Part shown: one piece after another, positions 1-8,316 of the stretch
Layout of the letters: each line of letters begins with the position of its first letter
How positions within the stretch are numbered: position 1 is the first letter of the stretch
DNA from: Sva-07 sp963774765
GTDB lineage: Bacteria; Actinomycetota; Acidimicrobiia; Acidimicrobiales; Ilumatobacteraceae
Length of the DNA stretch: 64,000 nt
Reading direction: 5' to 3'
Assembly (NCBI GenBank): GCA_963774765.1
Contig: CAVZGP010000011.1
Span: 620,001 to 684,000 of the forward strand
Notes under the pieces: generated by a model
Seen by the model: only the letters and a program-made list of their open reading frames with translations
Told to the model about the DNA's origin: nothing
Databases searched by the model: none
Position numbers and translations under genes: made by a program

Positions 1-2
1 AG

Positions 3-659
3 CTCGGCTCCGGAGACACGGTGCACGTGATCCCCAATTTCGTCGACACCGAGGCGATCGTTCCCGCGGACCGATCGACGCCGTATCGCGCCGAGCTCGG
101 CCTCGGCGACGGCCCGGTCGTGTTGTACGGCGGCAACGTCGGGTTCTCGCAGTCGCTCGACCTGGTGCTCGCCGCGGCCCGAGCGCTGCCCGACGTCGTG
201 TTCCTGATCAACGGCAACGGGGCGGCGCGTGCGTCACTGGAATCGGAGGCCGTCGACGTGCCCAACGTGCGCTTCGCCGACTACATCGCGCCATCCCGAC
301 TCGCCGAGCTGCTTGCCACCGGCGACGTGCACGTGGTGCCGTTGCGGAGCGGTCTCGGCCGGGTGAGCGTGCCGTCGAAGACCTATTCGATCATGGCCGC
401 CGGTCGACCGGTGGTGGCATCCATCGACCCCGGTACGGCCGTCCCTCGGATGCTCGCCGAATCGGGTGGCGGTGTGGCTGTTGCCCCCGACGACGCTGCG
501 GCATTCACCGAGGCGATCCGCTCGATGGTCGCCGACCCAGTGCGTGGCCGGCGGCTCGGCACGCTCGGTCGGGCATGGGTCGAGGAGAACGCCTCGCCGG
601 CTGCGGTCGGCGCTGCCTACGACCAGTTGCTGCGTTCGTTGACGCGAACATCGCGCTGA
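3..659 (+). CDS. Glycosyltransferase, GT4/GT-B family, C-terminal part (5' truncated by window edge)
   Basis: The reading frame is open from base 3, and the codons before the first GTG (21) already look like protein (LGSGDT), so the gene begins outside the window. What remains is the C-terminal Rossmann half of a GT-B retaining glycosyltransferase. A nucleotide-sugar-binding fold opens with VVLYGGNVGFSQ, and the donor-binding segment SVPSKTYSIMAAGRPVV carries the usual Lys before the 'A-G-x-P-V' turn. It probably transfers a sugar to an envelope glycan or lipid carrier. Sugar and acceptor cannot be read from the sequence. It heads the envelope-sugar region that follows on the same strand. Confidence 0.85.
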   Translation, partial: LGSGDTVHVIPNFVDTEAIVPADRSTPYRAELGLGDGPVVLYGGNVGFSQSLDLVLAAARALPDVVFLINGNGAARASLESEAVDVPNVRFADYIAPSRLAELLATGDVHVVPLRSGLGRVSVPSKTYSIMAAGRPVVASIDPGTAVPRMLAESGGGVAVAPDDAAAFTEAIRSMVADPVRGRRLGTLGRAWVEENASPAAVGAAYDQLLRSLTRTSR

Positions 660-692
660 ACCCGCATCCGATCCGGGCGCCGCTAGCCTCTC

Positions 693-1547
693 GTGGTCGT
701 GGCACCCTCCTCGTCATCCACCAAGAAAGCCGCCAAGCTGGCCAAGTCCGGCCAGGGCAAGAAGGTCCGTTTCCAAGGCGGAACGCTGTTCCCCATGGTG
801 GTGACCATCGTCATCGTCCTCGGCCTTGCGCTGGTGGTCTACGCCCGTCAGAGCCGCCCCTCCGTCGATGCCTCGGGAGCGCCGCAACAGAGCGACCACT
901 GGCACCACGCGTACGGCTTCTACCTCTGCGATACCTGGTTCAAGCTCGAAGGCGACGCCGAACAGCCGGGCACCGACGACTTCACCCAGTACCAGCGCAC
1001 CGGCATCCACAGCCACGAGGACGGCCTGATCCACTGGCACCCGTTCTCGTCGGCGGCAGTCGGCAGCAATGCCACGCTCGGGGTGTTCCTCGACACCTAC
1101 GGCGTCGAGTTGACCAACAGCAAGTTGACGTTCCCCGAGTCGCAGCAAGCGGCCCTCGAGTCGCAACTCGCCGATCAGGAACCGCCGCGTGAGGACATTC
1201 TCGTGTGGGAGGACGGCGACAAGTGCACCGTCGACGGCTCCGAGAAGAACGCCGAGTTGAAGGTGGTCGTGTGGGACAATTTCACCGACACCGACGACGG
1301 CACCACCTACATCGCCGACTTCGACAACATCCGTCTCGATCAGGACCAGATGGTGGTCGCGATCGCGTTCGTGCCCGACGACACCGACGTCACGATGCCG
1401 CCGTGGGCACCTGACCTACCCAGCCTCGGTGAGGTCGACAGCGGTGTCGTCAACCCCAGCGACCAGCTGGCACCCGTGGATCCCCTCCCGGAGGAAACGA
1501 CGCCGCCCGACACGAGCGCTGACGTCCCCTCGACCACCGAGGGCTGA
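693..1547 (+). CDS. Membrane-anchored hypothetical protein, His-rich ectodomain
   Basis: This 284-residue protein has a Lys-rich cytoplasmic N-terminus (about 1-28), one transmembrane helix (about 32-50) and a large outside domain. Residues 65-110 are unusually rich in His, Trp and Tyr (clusters HWHHAYGFY and HSHEDGLIHWH), which could bind metal. The last about 50 residues are Pro/Asp/Glu/Thr rich and look disordered. The start is GTG at 693. Its stop overlaps the next gene's ATG by one base (TGATG at 1545-1549), so translation is probably coupled to the sugar nucleotidyltransferase. I do not recognise the family; a role in envelope glycan assembly is only inferred from its neighbours. Confidence 0.75.
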   Translation: MVVAPSSSSTKKAAKLAKSGQGKKVRFQGGTLFPMVVTIVIVLGLALVVYARQSRPSVDASGAPQQSDHWHHAYGFYLCDTWFKLEGDAEQPGTDDFTQYQRTGIHSHEDGLIHWHPFSSAAVGSNATLGVFLDTYGVELTNSKLTFPESQQAALESQLADQEPPREDILVWEDGDKCTVDGSEKNAELKVVVWDNFTDTDDGTTYIADFDNIRLDQDQMVVAIAFVPDDTDVTMPPWAPDLPSLGEVDSGVVNPSDQLAPVDPLPEETTPPDTSADVPSTTEG

Positions 1548-2548
1548 TGCGCGCCGTCGTCCTCGTCGGGGGGTTCGGCACGCGTTTGCGCCCGCTCACC
1601 TTCAGCGTGCCCAAGCCGATGTTGCCCATCGGTCATGTACCGATGATCGCCCGACTGGTCGACCGGTTGGGTCGCGGGGGAGTGACCGAGGTGGTGCTGG
1701 CGCTGGGATTCCGGCCCGAGCCGTTCATCGACGCGTTTCCCGACGGATACTGCGGCGACGTTGCGCTCACCTACGCCGTCGAGCCCGAACCACTCGACAC
1801 CGCCGGTGCGATCAAGTTCGCCGCGGAGTTCGCCGGCGTGGACGACACCTTCGTGGTGGCCAACGGCGACGTGATGACCGATCTCGATGTCTCGGCGCTC
1901 GTCGACGCTCACCGGGCGTTCGGCTCGCAAGCCACGCTCCACCTGATCGGCGTCGACGATCCGTCCGCGTTCGGTGTCGTCGACCTCGCCGCCGACGGTG
2001 CGGTCCGAGCGTTCGTCGAGAAGCCGGAACCCGGTACCGAGCCGAGCAACCTGATCAACGCCGGCACGTACGTGTTCGAGCCGTCCGTGCTCGATCACAT
2101 CCCGGCGGCAACGAAGGTGTCGGTCGAGCGCGACACCTTCCAGCGCCTCGTCGCCGACGGAGGTCTGTACGGCGTGGCCACTGACGACTACTGGATCGAC
2201 GCGGGCGTGCCGACGCTGTACCGGGCGGCCAACTTGGACCTGCTCGACGGCAAGCGGCGCACCGAGCGTTGTGACGCCGTGGCACCGTCCGCCGATGTGT
2301 CCGCGGCTGCCGTCATCGATCACAGCATCGTGGGAGCCCACGTCCACGTGGCTCGGAATGCAACGGTGACCGACTCGGTGCTCCTCCCGGGAGCGTCCGT
2401 CGGGCCTGGCGCCCGAGTCGAACGGTCGCTCGTGATGGGCACGGTGGGCTCCGATTCCGTGGTGCGTGACTCGATGGTCGGCGCCGATGGTCGTGTCGGC
2501 GATGGCGAGCAGCTGATCGACGCCACCGCGCCTGCACTGCAACCGTGA
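1547..2548 (+). CDS. Sugar-phosphate nucleotidyltransferase (mannose-1-phosphate guanylyltransferase-like)
   Basis: The protein activates a sugar-1-phosphate with an NTP to give an NDP-sugar. Residues 8-17 are the GGFGTRLRPL nucleotide loop, followed by the PKPMLPI lysine segment. 'NGDVMTD' carries the metal-binding Asp, and 'FVEKPE' and 'NAGTYVF' are standard substrate motifs. Residues from about 235 are hexapeptide (left-handed beta-helix) repeats. The length, 333 aa, fits GDP-mannose pyrophosphorylases of the ManC/GMPP type. With manB (21634) and gmd (5646) nearby, GDP-mannose is the most likely product, but dTDP- or UDP-sugars cannot be excluded. It starts inside the stop codon of the upstream membrane protein. 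Confidence 0.88.
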   Translation: MRAVVLVGGFGTRLRPLTFSVPKPMLPIGHVPMIARLVDRLGRGGVTEVVLALGFRPEPFIDAFPDGYCGDVALTYAVEPEPLDTAGAIKFAAEFAGVDDTFVVANGDVMTDLDVSALVDAHRAFGSQATLHLIGVDDPSAFGVVDLAADGAVRAFVEKPEPGTEPSNLINAGTYVFEPSVLDHIPAATKVSVERDTFQRLVADGGLYGVATDDYWIDAGVPTLYRAANLDLLDGKRRTERCDAVAPSADVSAAAVIDHSIVGAHVHVARNATVTDSVLLPGASVGPGARVERSLVMGTVGSDSVVRDSMVGADGRVGDGEQLIDATAPALQP

Positions 2549-2588
2549 CAGCAGCCGTCGTCGCGTCGGTGGCGCTACGGTCGATCTC

Positions 2589-3518
2589 GTGAACATCGTC
2601 GTCATCGGTGGAGCCGGATTCATCGGATCGCACCTCGTCGACCGTCTCTTGGCCGAAGACCACGTCGTCGATGTCATCGACAACCTCACGGTCGGCTCGC
2701 TCGCCAACCTTGCCGCGGCGAGAGCATCTGGTGGCGCGCTGCGTATCCATCATCTCGACGCGGCCTCGACCGAGGCCGATTCGTCGATCGGGATCCGCCA
2801 TCCCGATGTCATCTTCCAGCTCGCCCTGCTGCCGCGCCACGACTCGTCCCCAGCGGCCCAGGCGGAGGCGTTCCTGTCGGTGTTGGCGACGCTCGAAGCG
2901 GCGCGACGCCACGGCATCGCCAAGGTGGTCGTCGCGATTCCGGCCTCGGCGATCTACGGGTACCCGACGTCGAAGTCCCTGCCGGTGAAGGAGGGCGAGC
3001 CGTCGCACCTCGAACCTCGCGGCGTTCGAGGTGTCGTCGCCCGAGCGATCGTCGATCTTCTCGTGTCGTATCGAGACCTCCACGCCATCGAGTTCACCGC
3101 TCTGGCGCTCGGCAGCGTGTACGGCCCTCGTCAGCGCCCGACCGGTGGCGTGGTCGCCGCGTTCGTCGATGCCGCCTCGACCCGCCGTGCGCCCGTGGTG
3201 CACGGCGATGGTCGCCAGACGCGTGACCTCGTGTTCATCGACGACGTCGTCGATGCTCTCGTGCGATCGGCCAGTCGTGGCAGCGGGCTGGTCATCAACA
3301 TCGGTACCGGCGAGCAGACCTCGATCACCGACCTCTGGTCGCGCGTCGCTGCGATCACCGGCACCACCGACCTCGAACCGACCCGCGGGCCGGCTCGTCT
3401 GCACGACGTGCAGCGGTTCGCGGTGTCACCCGTTCGGGCCCGGATCCACCTCGGCTGGTCACCGTGGACCGGCGTCGACGAGGGCCTTTCCCGCCTCGCG
3501 GTGCCAGAACTACCGTGA
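2589..3518 (+). CDS. NAD-dependent epimerase/dehydratase family protein (extended SDR) lacking the usual YxxxK
   Basis: This is an extended SDR of 309 aa. The NAD loop GGAGFIG is at residues 7-13, an Asp after beta-2 (D31) favours NAD over NADP, and the C-terminal motifs VYGPRQ and RDLVFIDDVVDAL are typical of nucleotide-sugar epimerases and dehydratases. Aligning on the conserved Tyr161 and VYGP places Arg147 and Ala151 where the catalytic Tyr and Lys are expected. A chance YPTSK at 125-129 sits in the 'SxxxYG' loop instead. The protein may therefore bind but not turn over a nucleotide sugar, or use other residues. The start is GTG at 2589. The 3' end overlaps convergent cofD by 9 bp. Confidence 0.85.
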   Translation: MNIVVIGGAGFIGSHLVDRLLAEDHVVDVIDNLTVGSLANLAAARASGGALRIHHLDAASTEADSSIGIRHPDVIFQLALLPRHDSSPAAQAEAFLSVLATLEAARRHGIAKVVVAIPASAIYGYPTSKSLPVKEGEPSHLEPRGVRGVVARAIVDLLVSYRDLHAIEFTALALGSVYGPRQRPTGGVVAAFVDAASTRRAPVVHGDGRQTRDLVFIDDVVDALVRSASRGSGLVINIGTGEQTSITDLWSRVAAITGTTDLEPTRGPARLHDVQRFAVSPVRARIHLGWSPWTGVDEGLSRLAVPELP

Positions 3519-4499
3519 CGCTGCGGGCACCGACGCGAGGGCGTCGACGGCGAGTTGGCGCGCGACGGCGGGGCTCGACATCACGGTGTTGGTGACCACA
3601 CAGCGCATGCCGGCCGCCTCGACCGCGTCGGCATGATCGGCGTCGACGGTGTCGATCATCAGCGTCGACGCGATCGGTGCATACAGGCGCGCGACGCCCA
3701 CGACGCTCGGCTCGTGACCGAGTTCGACGAGCATGCGATCGGCCGGTCCTTTGATCGCTGCGCCACCGACGATCGGTGAGATCGCGACGACGTGGTCTCG
3801 CCGTCGCTCGAGAAGATCATCGACACCCTCGAGTGCGCGGATCGGGCCGATCGACACCAGCGGGTTGGATGGCGCGATCACGATGCACGAGGCGTCGGCG
3901 AGTGATGCCCGCGCCTGACCGGTCAACCGAGCGGCTCCCTCGAAGCGGATCCAGCTGACCGGAACGCCGTGGCGGAGGCGGACGAAGTAGTCCTGGAACG
4001 AGACTTCTCGACCGGCCTCGTCGCTGTCGCTGTCGGGATCGATGGTCACGAGCGTCGAGATGCGATCGTCGGACATCGGCACCACCGCGATGGGCACGTT
4101 CCAGGCGCGGCGGATCTCGTCGGTCACCGCGGTCAGCGTTGCTCCTTCGGCGAGGCGCGCGGTCCGGTAGAAGTGGGTCGCCAGGTCGCGATCTCCGAGG
4201 TTGAACCATCGTGGTGCCGCCGTCGAACCGTCTGGTCTGACCGATTCGAAACGCTCCAGCGACTCCATTGCCCGCCAGGTCTCGTCGACGAGCCCCCACC
4301 CGCGTTCAGGGTCGATCGCCCCGGCCAGCGTGTAGACGATCGTGTCGAGGTCGGGCGAGATCGCCAACCCGTGCAGCGAGCAGTCGTCGCCGGTGTTGAC
4401 CACCGCGGTGATCGAGGCCGGGTCATCGACGGCGTCGGTCAACCCGCGGAGAAATCGTGCCGCTCCGACACCTCCGGACACGACCGACACTGCACCCAT
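3510..4499 (-). CDS. cofD: CofD-like 2-phospho-L-lactate (phosphoenolpyruvate) transferase, coenzyme F420 biosynthesis
   Basis: CofD (FbiA in mycobacteria) joins a phospholactyl- or phosphoenolpyruvyl-guanosine donor to the deazaflavin Fo, making F420-0 or dehydro-F420-0. The N-terminus has the family signature SGGVGAARFLRGL, then NTGDD and the GLAISPDLDT segment, which form the Fo/metal site. I place the start at ATG 4499, giving 329 aa. Met codons at 4511 and 4508 would add four residues and overlap the upstream glycosyltransferase stop. The gene sits directly downstream of that glycosyltransferase on the same strand. cofE lies 42 kb away (46579); no Fo synthase (cofGH) or cofC is seen in the window. 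Confidence 0.92.
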   Translation of the reverse strand: MGAVSVVSGGVGAARFLRGLTDAVDDPASITAVVNTGDDCSLHGLAISPDLDTIVYTLAGAIDPERGWGLVDETWRAMESLERFESVRPDGSTAAPRWFNLGDRDLATHFYRTARLAEGATLTAVTDEIRRAWNVPIAVVPMSDDRISTLVTIDPDSDSDEAGREVSFQDYFVRLRHGVPVSWIRFEGAARLTGQARASLADASCIVIAPSNPLVSIGPIRALEGVDDLLERRRDHVVAISPIVGGAAIKGPADRMLVELGHEPSVVGVARLYAPIASTLMIDTVDADHADAVEAAGMRCVVTNTVMSSPAVARQLAVDALASVPAASR

Positions 4500-4500
4500 C

Positions 4501-5589
4501 TCACGCATCATCGGCCAACTCCTCGTACATCGCGTGATACTGCGCGGCGGTCGACGCCCACGAGAAGCGCGCCACGTTGACCCTTCCCCGGCGAACGAGC
4601 TTGGCGTGCATCTCGTCGTCGGTGACGATCCAGTAGAGATTCGCAGCGAGCGCCTCGACGTCGCGGGCAGGGCTCAGCAAGGCTGCGGCGCCGGCGATCT
4701 GCGGAATCGATCCGGCGGTGCTCGCCACCACCGGGGTGCCGGCCTGCTGCGCCTCGAGGATGGGGAAACCGAATCCTTCATCGAGCGACGGGTAGGCGAG
4801 CGCACGCGCGTTGGCGAGCAACCACCGCTTGGTTGCCCCATCGACGATGCCGGTCCGCACGACACGTTCGGCGATCTCTGGTGCCAGCCGCGCGATGGCC
4901 CGATCGACGGCGGCGACATCGTTCCCCGCGGCCCCGGCGATGACGAGACGTACGTTGGCCTGCTCGCGGGCGACGCGACCGAATGCGTCCACCAGCGTTG
5001 GGAGGTTCTTGCGCCGTTCGATCGTGCCGAGCGCAAGAACGAAGTCGGACAGCAGTGGCAGCCCGAGCGGCGCATCTGTGGCGGTTGCCTCCGTATCGAC
5101 GGGTGGGGGGCCGAGCAGGACCGTGCGGACTCGTTCGGTGCCGAGCAGTTCACGGACGCGGCGGGTGGTCGCGTCCGAGCTGGTCACGACGTCGGCCCCA
5201 TCGGCAGCGGCCCGCCGCAGCACGGCTGCCGCGCGCAGCACGTCGGGCTCCGCGTCCTCGGGGTGCTCCAGGAACCAGCAGTCGTAGACGGACACGACCC
5301 GCGGGCATCTCGTCGGTGGGACCACGTAGTTCGTGCCGTGAACGACATCGGGATGACCGAGCCATCGGTCCATCGGAGCCGATCGGCGCGCCCACATCCG
5401 AACCGCCGCCGCGGCGGGCATCGGGATGCGCCGCTCTGAGTCGCGCAGCCGGGCCCTCGCGCTGGTCACGTACCTTCGAAGCTCGAGTCCCTCTCGTTCG
5501 GCCAACGCATCGACCGTCCAGGCAACAGCATTGCCGACGCCCGTTCGCCTGCCGTGGGTCGGCCCGACATCGATCGCCACACGTAGCAT
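4501..5589 (-). CDS. Glycosyltransferase family 4 (GT-B)
   Basis: This 362-residue GT-B enzyme has an N-terminal acceptor domain beginning MLRVAIDVGPTHGRRTGVG, which matches the GT4 opening in which a glycine loop follows the first strand. The C-terminal donor domain has GTIERRKNLPTLVDAF and the ESxE-like motif SLDEGFGFPILEAQQAG (the two Glu contact the nucleotide sugar), then PVVAS. It is probably a mannosyl- or rhamnosyl-type transferase making envelope polysaccharide. It is divergent from gmd (57 bp apart) and upstream of cofD on the same strand, so the two may be co-transcribed. Confidence 0.9.
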   Translation of the reverse strand: MLRVAIDVGPTHGRRTGVGNAVAWTVDALAEREGLELRRYVTSARARLRDSERRIPMPAAAAVRMWARRSAPMDRWLGHPDVVHGTNYVVPPTRCPRVVSVYDCWFLEHPEDAEPDVLRAAAVLRRAAADGADVVTSSDATTRRVRELLGTERVRTVLLGPPPVDTEATATDAPLGLPLLSDFVLALGTIERRKNLPTLVDAFGRVAREQANVRLVIAGAAGNDVAAVDRAIARLAPEIAERVVRTGIVDGATKRWLLANARALAYPSLDEGFGFPILEAQQAGTPVVASTAGSIPQIAGAAALLSPARDVEALAANLYWIVTDDEMHAKLVRRGRVNVARFSWASTAAQYHAMYEELADDA

Positions 5590-5645
5590 GCGGGCGCCGA
5601 TCGTATCCCCGCGTGCGCGAAGTGAGCCGTAGACTCCTCTGCCTC

Positions 5646-6644
5646 ATGCCTACAGCGTTTGTCACCGGGATCACTGGCCAGGATGGTCAGCACTTGGCCG
5701 AGTTCCTGCATGGCCAGGGCTATCACGTGTTCGGGATGGTGAAAGGCCAGAACAATCCGCGGGTCGAGGCGTTGCAGCACGAGTTGCCGTTCGTCGAGCT
5801 CGTCAGCGGTGATCTGGCCGATCTGCCCTCGATCGTGTCGGCGATGGAGGCGTGTCAACCTGATGAGGTGTACAACCTGGGGGCGATCAGCTTTGTGGCG
5901 TTGTCGTTCTCGCAGGCGGAGTTGACGGCGAACATCACCGGCTTGGGTGTGTTGCGCATGTTGGAAGCCGTGCGGATGGTGGGGGGTTCGCAGAACAATC
6001 CGATCCGCTTCTATCAGGCATCATCCAGCGAGATGTTCGGGCAGGTTCGTGAGACGCCGCAGACCGAGTTGACGCCGTTCCATCCCCGCAGCCCGTATGG
6101 GTGTGCGAAGGTGTTCGGCCATGACATCGTGGTGAACTACCGCGAGTCCTACGGCCTTCACGCGTCGTCGGGGATTCTGTTCAATCATGAGGGCCCCAGG
6201 CGCGGTCTGGAGTTCGTCACCCGCAAGGTCACCAATGCGGTCGCGCGGATCAAGTTGGGCTTGCAGGACGAGGTCGTGTTGGGCAATCTCGATTCGAAGC
6301 GTGACTGGGGGTACGCCGGCGACTATGTGAAGGGGATGTGGTTGATGCTGCAGCAGGATCAACCCGACGATTACGTCTTGGCCACAGGTGAGACGCATTC
6401 GATCGAGGATCTGGTGCGTCGTGCGTTCGGTGAGGTCGGTATCGACAACTGGGCTGACCATGTGCGTCAGGACCCGAAGTTCCTGCGTCCGGCCGAGGTC
6501 GATCTGTTGATCGGCGACGCCACCAAGGCACGCACGAAGCTGGGGTGGCAACCCGAAGTCGACTTCTCCGCACTCGTCAAGATGATGGTCGCTCACGACC
6601 TGCAACGCGAAGCCACCAAAGCCGGCATCGCCGTCCCCGGCTGA
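5646..6644 (+). CDS. gmd: GDP-mannose 4,6-dehydratase
   Basis: The enzyme converts GDP-D-mannose to GDP-4-keto-6-deoxy-D-mannose, the precursor of GDP-fucose, GDP-rhamnose and related sugars. It is an extended SDR of 332 aa starting MPTAFVTGITGQDGQHLAEF. GITGQDG is the NADP loop diagnostic of Gmd, the catalytic segment is SPYGCAK (YxxxK intact), and NHEGPRRG and KRDWGYAGDYV are Gmd hallmarks. The ATG at 5646 gives the canonical N-terminus; the frame stays open upstream without homology. No GDP-fucose synthase or Rmd reductase of normal sequence is adjacent. The SDR at 2589 is a candidate but lacks the usual catalytic pair. Confidence 0.95.
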   Translation: MPTAFVTGITGQDGQHLAEFLHGQGYHVFGMVKGQNNPRVEALQHELPFVELVSGDLADLPSIVSAMEACQPDEVYNLGAISFVALSFSQAELTANITGLGVLRMLEAVRMVGGSQNNPIRFYQASSSEMFGQVRETPQTELTPFHPRSPYGCAKVFGHDIVVNYRESYGLHASSGILFNHEGPRRGLEFVTRKVTNAVARIKLGLQDEVVLGNLDSKRDWGYAGDYVKGMWLMLQQDQPDDYVLATGETHSIEDLVRRAFGEVGIDNWADHVRQDPKFLRPAEVDLLIGDATKARTKLGWQPEVDFSALVKMMVAHDLQREATKAGIAVPG

Positions 6645-6688
6645 CCGGCCCCCGCCGGCGATCGTTCTCGGTGATGCCGAGCAGGTGG

Positions 6689-8014
6689 TTACGTCTCGAA
6701 CGGCATGTCGGTGATGGCTTCCATCATCGACGCCTGGGTCGGCACGGCACCCGCACGGAGGCGGTGGCGAAGTGCCAACCCAAAGGCTGCCAGCGCAGCG
6801 ATCGACGACAGGACGAGACCCGTCTCGATCCGCCGGAAGACCTCGTCGGCCGACATCCACGTGCCGAGCACGAAGACAACGACTCCGATCACCCAGCCGA
6901 GCGCCACGAGAGCGTGGCCCTGCAGCGCGATGACCGCCTGCGCTGTCGCCAGCGCGAGCATGTAGACGGCGCTGCTCAGCGACAGCATCGCCAGTGTGCG
7001 CCCGCTGAGATCGACGTCGTAGACGAGTTCGAGTGCCCACGGACCGAGGACGAAGGCACCGATCGTGCCGACCAATCCGACGGCGAACACCACCACCAGC
7101 AAACGCCGCAGGCCGGAGCGGAACTCGCTGAACTCGCCGCGGGCCGCCTGCTGGCTCAGCCGCGGCAGCAGTGCTGCCTGGACGGCCTGGAACAGGAACA
7201 GCGGGATGCGCGACAGCAACACGCCGTAGGAGAACGCCGTGATCAGTTCGTCGGAGCCATCGGGAGCGAGCAGGCTCGCCGCGATCGGCCCGGCGTTCAA
7301 CAGCGTTGCCGCACAGACCGAACCGATCAACAGCCAACCGAGGTTCGGGGTGACCTCGCGCAGTTCGGCTGGAGGACCCGGATCGGTGCGCAGACCTTTG
7401 CGTTGATACACGTAGGCCACCGCGAACAACGGCGAGATGGCGATGGCGAGCCCGTAGGCCCCAACCGCCGTCACCCCGACGACGGCGAGCACGACGCACA
7501 ACACGATCCGTACGATCCCGTCGGACCCCATGATCACGGCGTATTCGCGGAAGCGACCACTGCCGGAGCAGACGCCGCGGGCCATGTGGGCGGGGGCGTA
7601 GGCGGCGAAGGCGGCGATCAGCGCCACGACCATGAACCAGTTGCCGTCGAAGTACGACGTGGCGATGAGAGGACTCAGCGCGAGGATGCACAACGTGACG
7701 ACGGCGACGAGGATGCCGCCGAGTCCCACGACCTTGCGCACGACGGGTCGGCCGCCGTCGCCGATCGCTCGCCGGTGGGAGAGGGCACGGCCCAACTCCT
7801 GTTCGAGCGGCAGGAAGAATCCGGGCGCCAGAGCGAAGACGGCGAACCACATCGACGCGATCGGTGCGAACTCGTCTGCACCTCCGACGGCAACGGTGCC
7901 GACCTTGAAGAACGCGTAGGTGGCGACTCCCGCGATCAGCAGTGCGATGCCGACGGGGATGGTTCCCTCGGGCAATGGCGTGCCCTCTCGCACGGGGATC
8001 TCTGCTGACGCCAC
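6689..8014 (-). CDS. Polytopic membrane protein, polysaccharide flippase/MOP-like
   Basis: A 441-residue protein with about twelve hydrophobic segments (for example 21-45, 51-70, 90-110, 115-135) and few charges between them. The layout, and the repeated pattern of LVGSVCAATLLNAGPI and SRIPLFLFQAVQAALLPRLSQ, resemble lipid-linked oligosaccharide flippases (Wzx/MurJ/MATE superfamily). 'F-Q-A-x-x-A-A-L-L-P-x-L-S' is a common motif of that group. It lies between gmd and the GT2 fusion, so export of a lipid-linked envelope glycan is the natural reading. Substrate unknown. Confidence 0.75.
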   Translation of the reverse strand: MASAEIPVREGTPLPEGTIPVGIALLIAGVATYAFFKVGTVAVGGADEFAPIASMWFAVFALAPGFFLPLEQELGRALSHRRAIGDGGRPVVRKVVGLGGILVAVVTLCILALSPLIATSYFDGNWFMVVALIAAFAAYAPAHMARGVCSGSGRFREYAVIMGSDGIVRIVLCVVLAVVGVTAVGAYGLAIAISPLFAVAYVYQRKGLRTDPGPPAELREVTPNLGWLLIGSVCAATLLNAGPIAASLLAPDGSDELITAFSYGVLLSRIPLFLFQAVQAALLPRLSQQAARGEFSEFRSGLRRLLVVVFAVGLVGTIGAFVLGPWALELVYDVDLSGRTLAMLSLSSAVYMLALATAQAVIALQGHALVALGWVIGVVVFVLGTWMSADEVFRRIETGLVLSSIAALAAFGLALRHRLRAGAVPTQASMMEAITDMPFET

Positions 8015-8056
8015 GGGGACGGAATCCTAGCGACGATTCACGGGCGTCCGGCGGTG

Positions 8057-8275
8057 TCAGCGGCGCAGGCTGCGTTCGAGTTCGCGTCGGCGGACCTGGG
8101 ACCGTTGGAAGCCGAGCAGACCGAGTCCGACGGTGACATAGGTCGCATCCTTGACCAGTTCCGTCGCCCGGCCCGCCAGCGCTGCGCTGACGTCGACGGT
8201 CTCCCGTACTGCCCGCACGACGTCGAAGTCCGTGAGATCGATGCTGGTCGGGTCGAAACGCGTGCCCGGAGCCAT
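8057..8275 (-). CDS. Small conserved hypothetical protein, 72 aa
   Basis: I take the ATG at 8275; an in-frame upstream Met at 8335 would run into the divergent GT2 gene. The protein opens MAPGTRFDPTSIDLTDFD, followed by an amphipathic helix, a short weakly hydrophobic stretch (YVTVGLGLLGF) and a basic C-terminus. It shows no catalytic motif and could be a membrane-peripheral accessory of the surrounding glycosylation genes. It is divergent from the GT2 gene, 41 bp away, with a shared promoter region. Function unknown. Confidence 0.6.
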   Translation of the reverse strand: MAPGTRFDPTSIDLTDFDVVRAVRETVDVSAALAGRATELVKDATYVTVGLGLLGFQRSQVRRRELERSLRR

Positions 8276-8316
8276 GACGGCAGGATAGCGACGGGCCTCG
8301 CTAGCCTCGCCCCATC

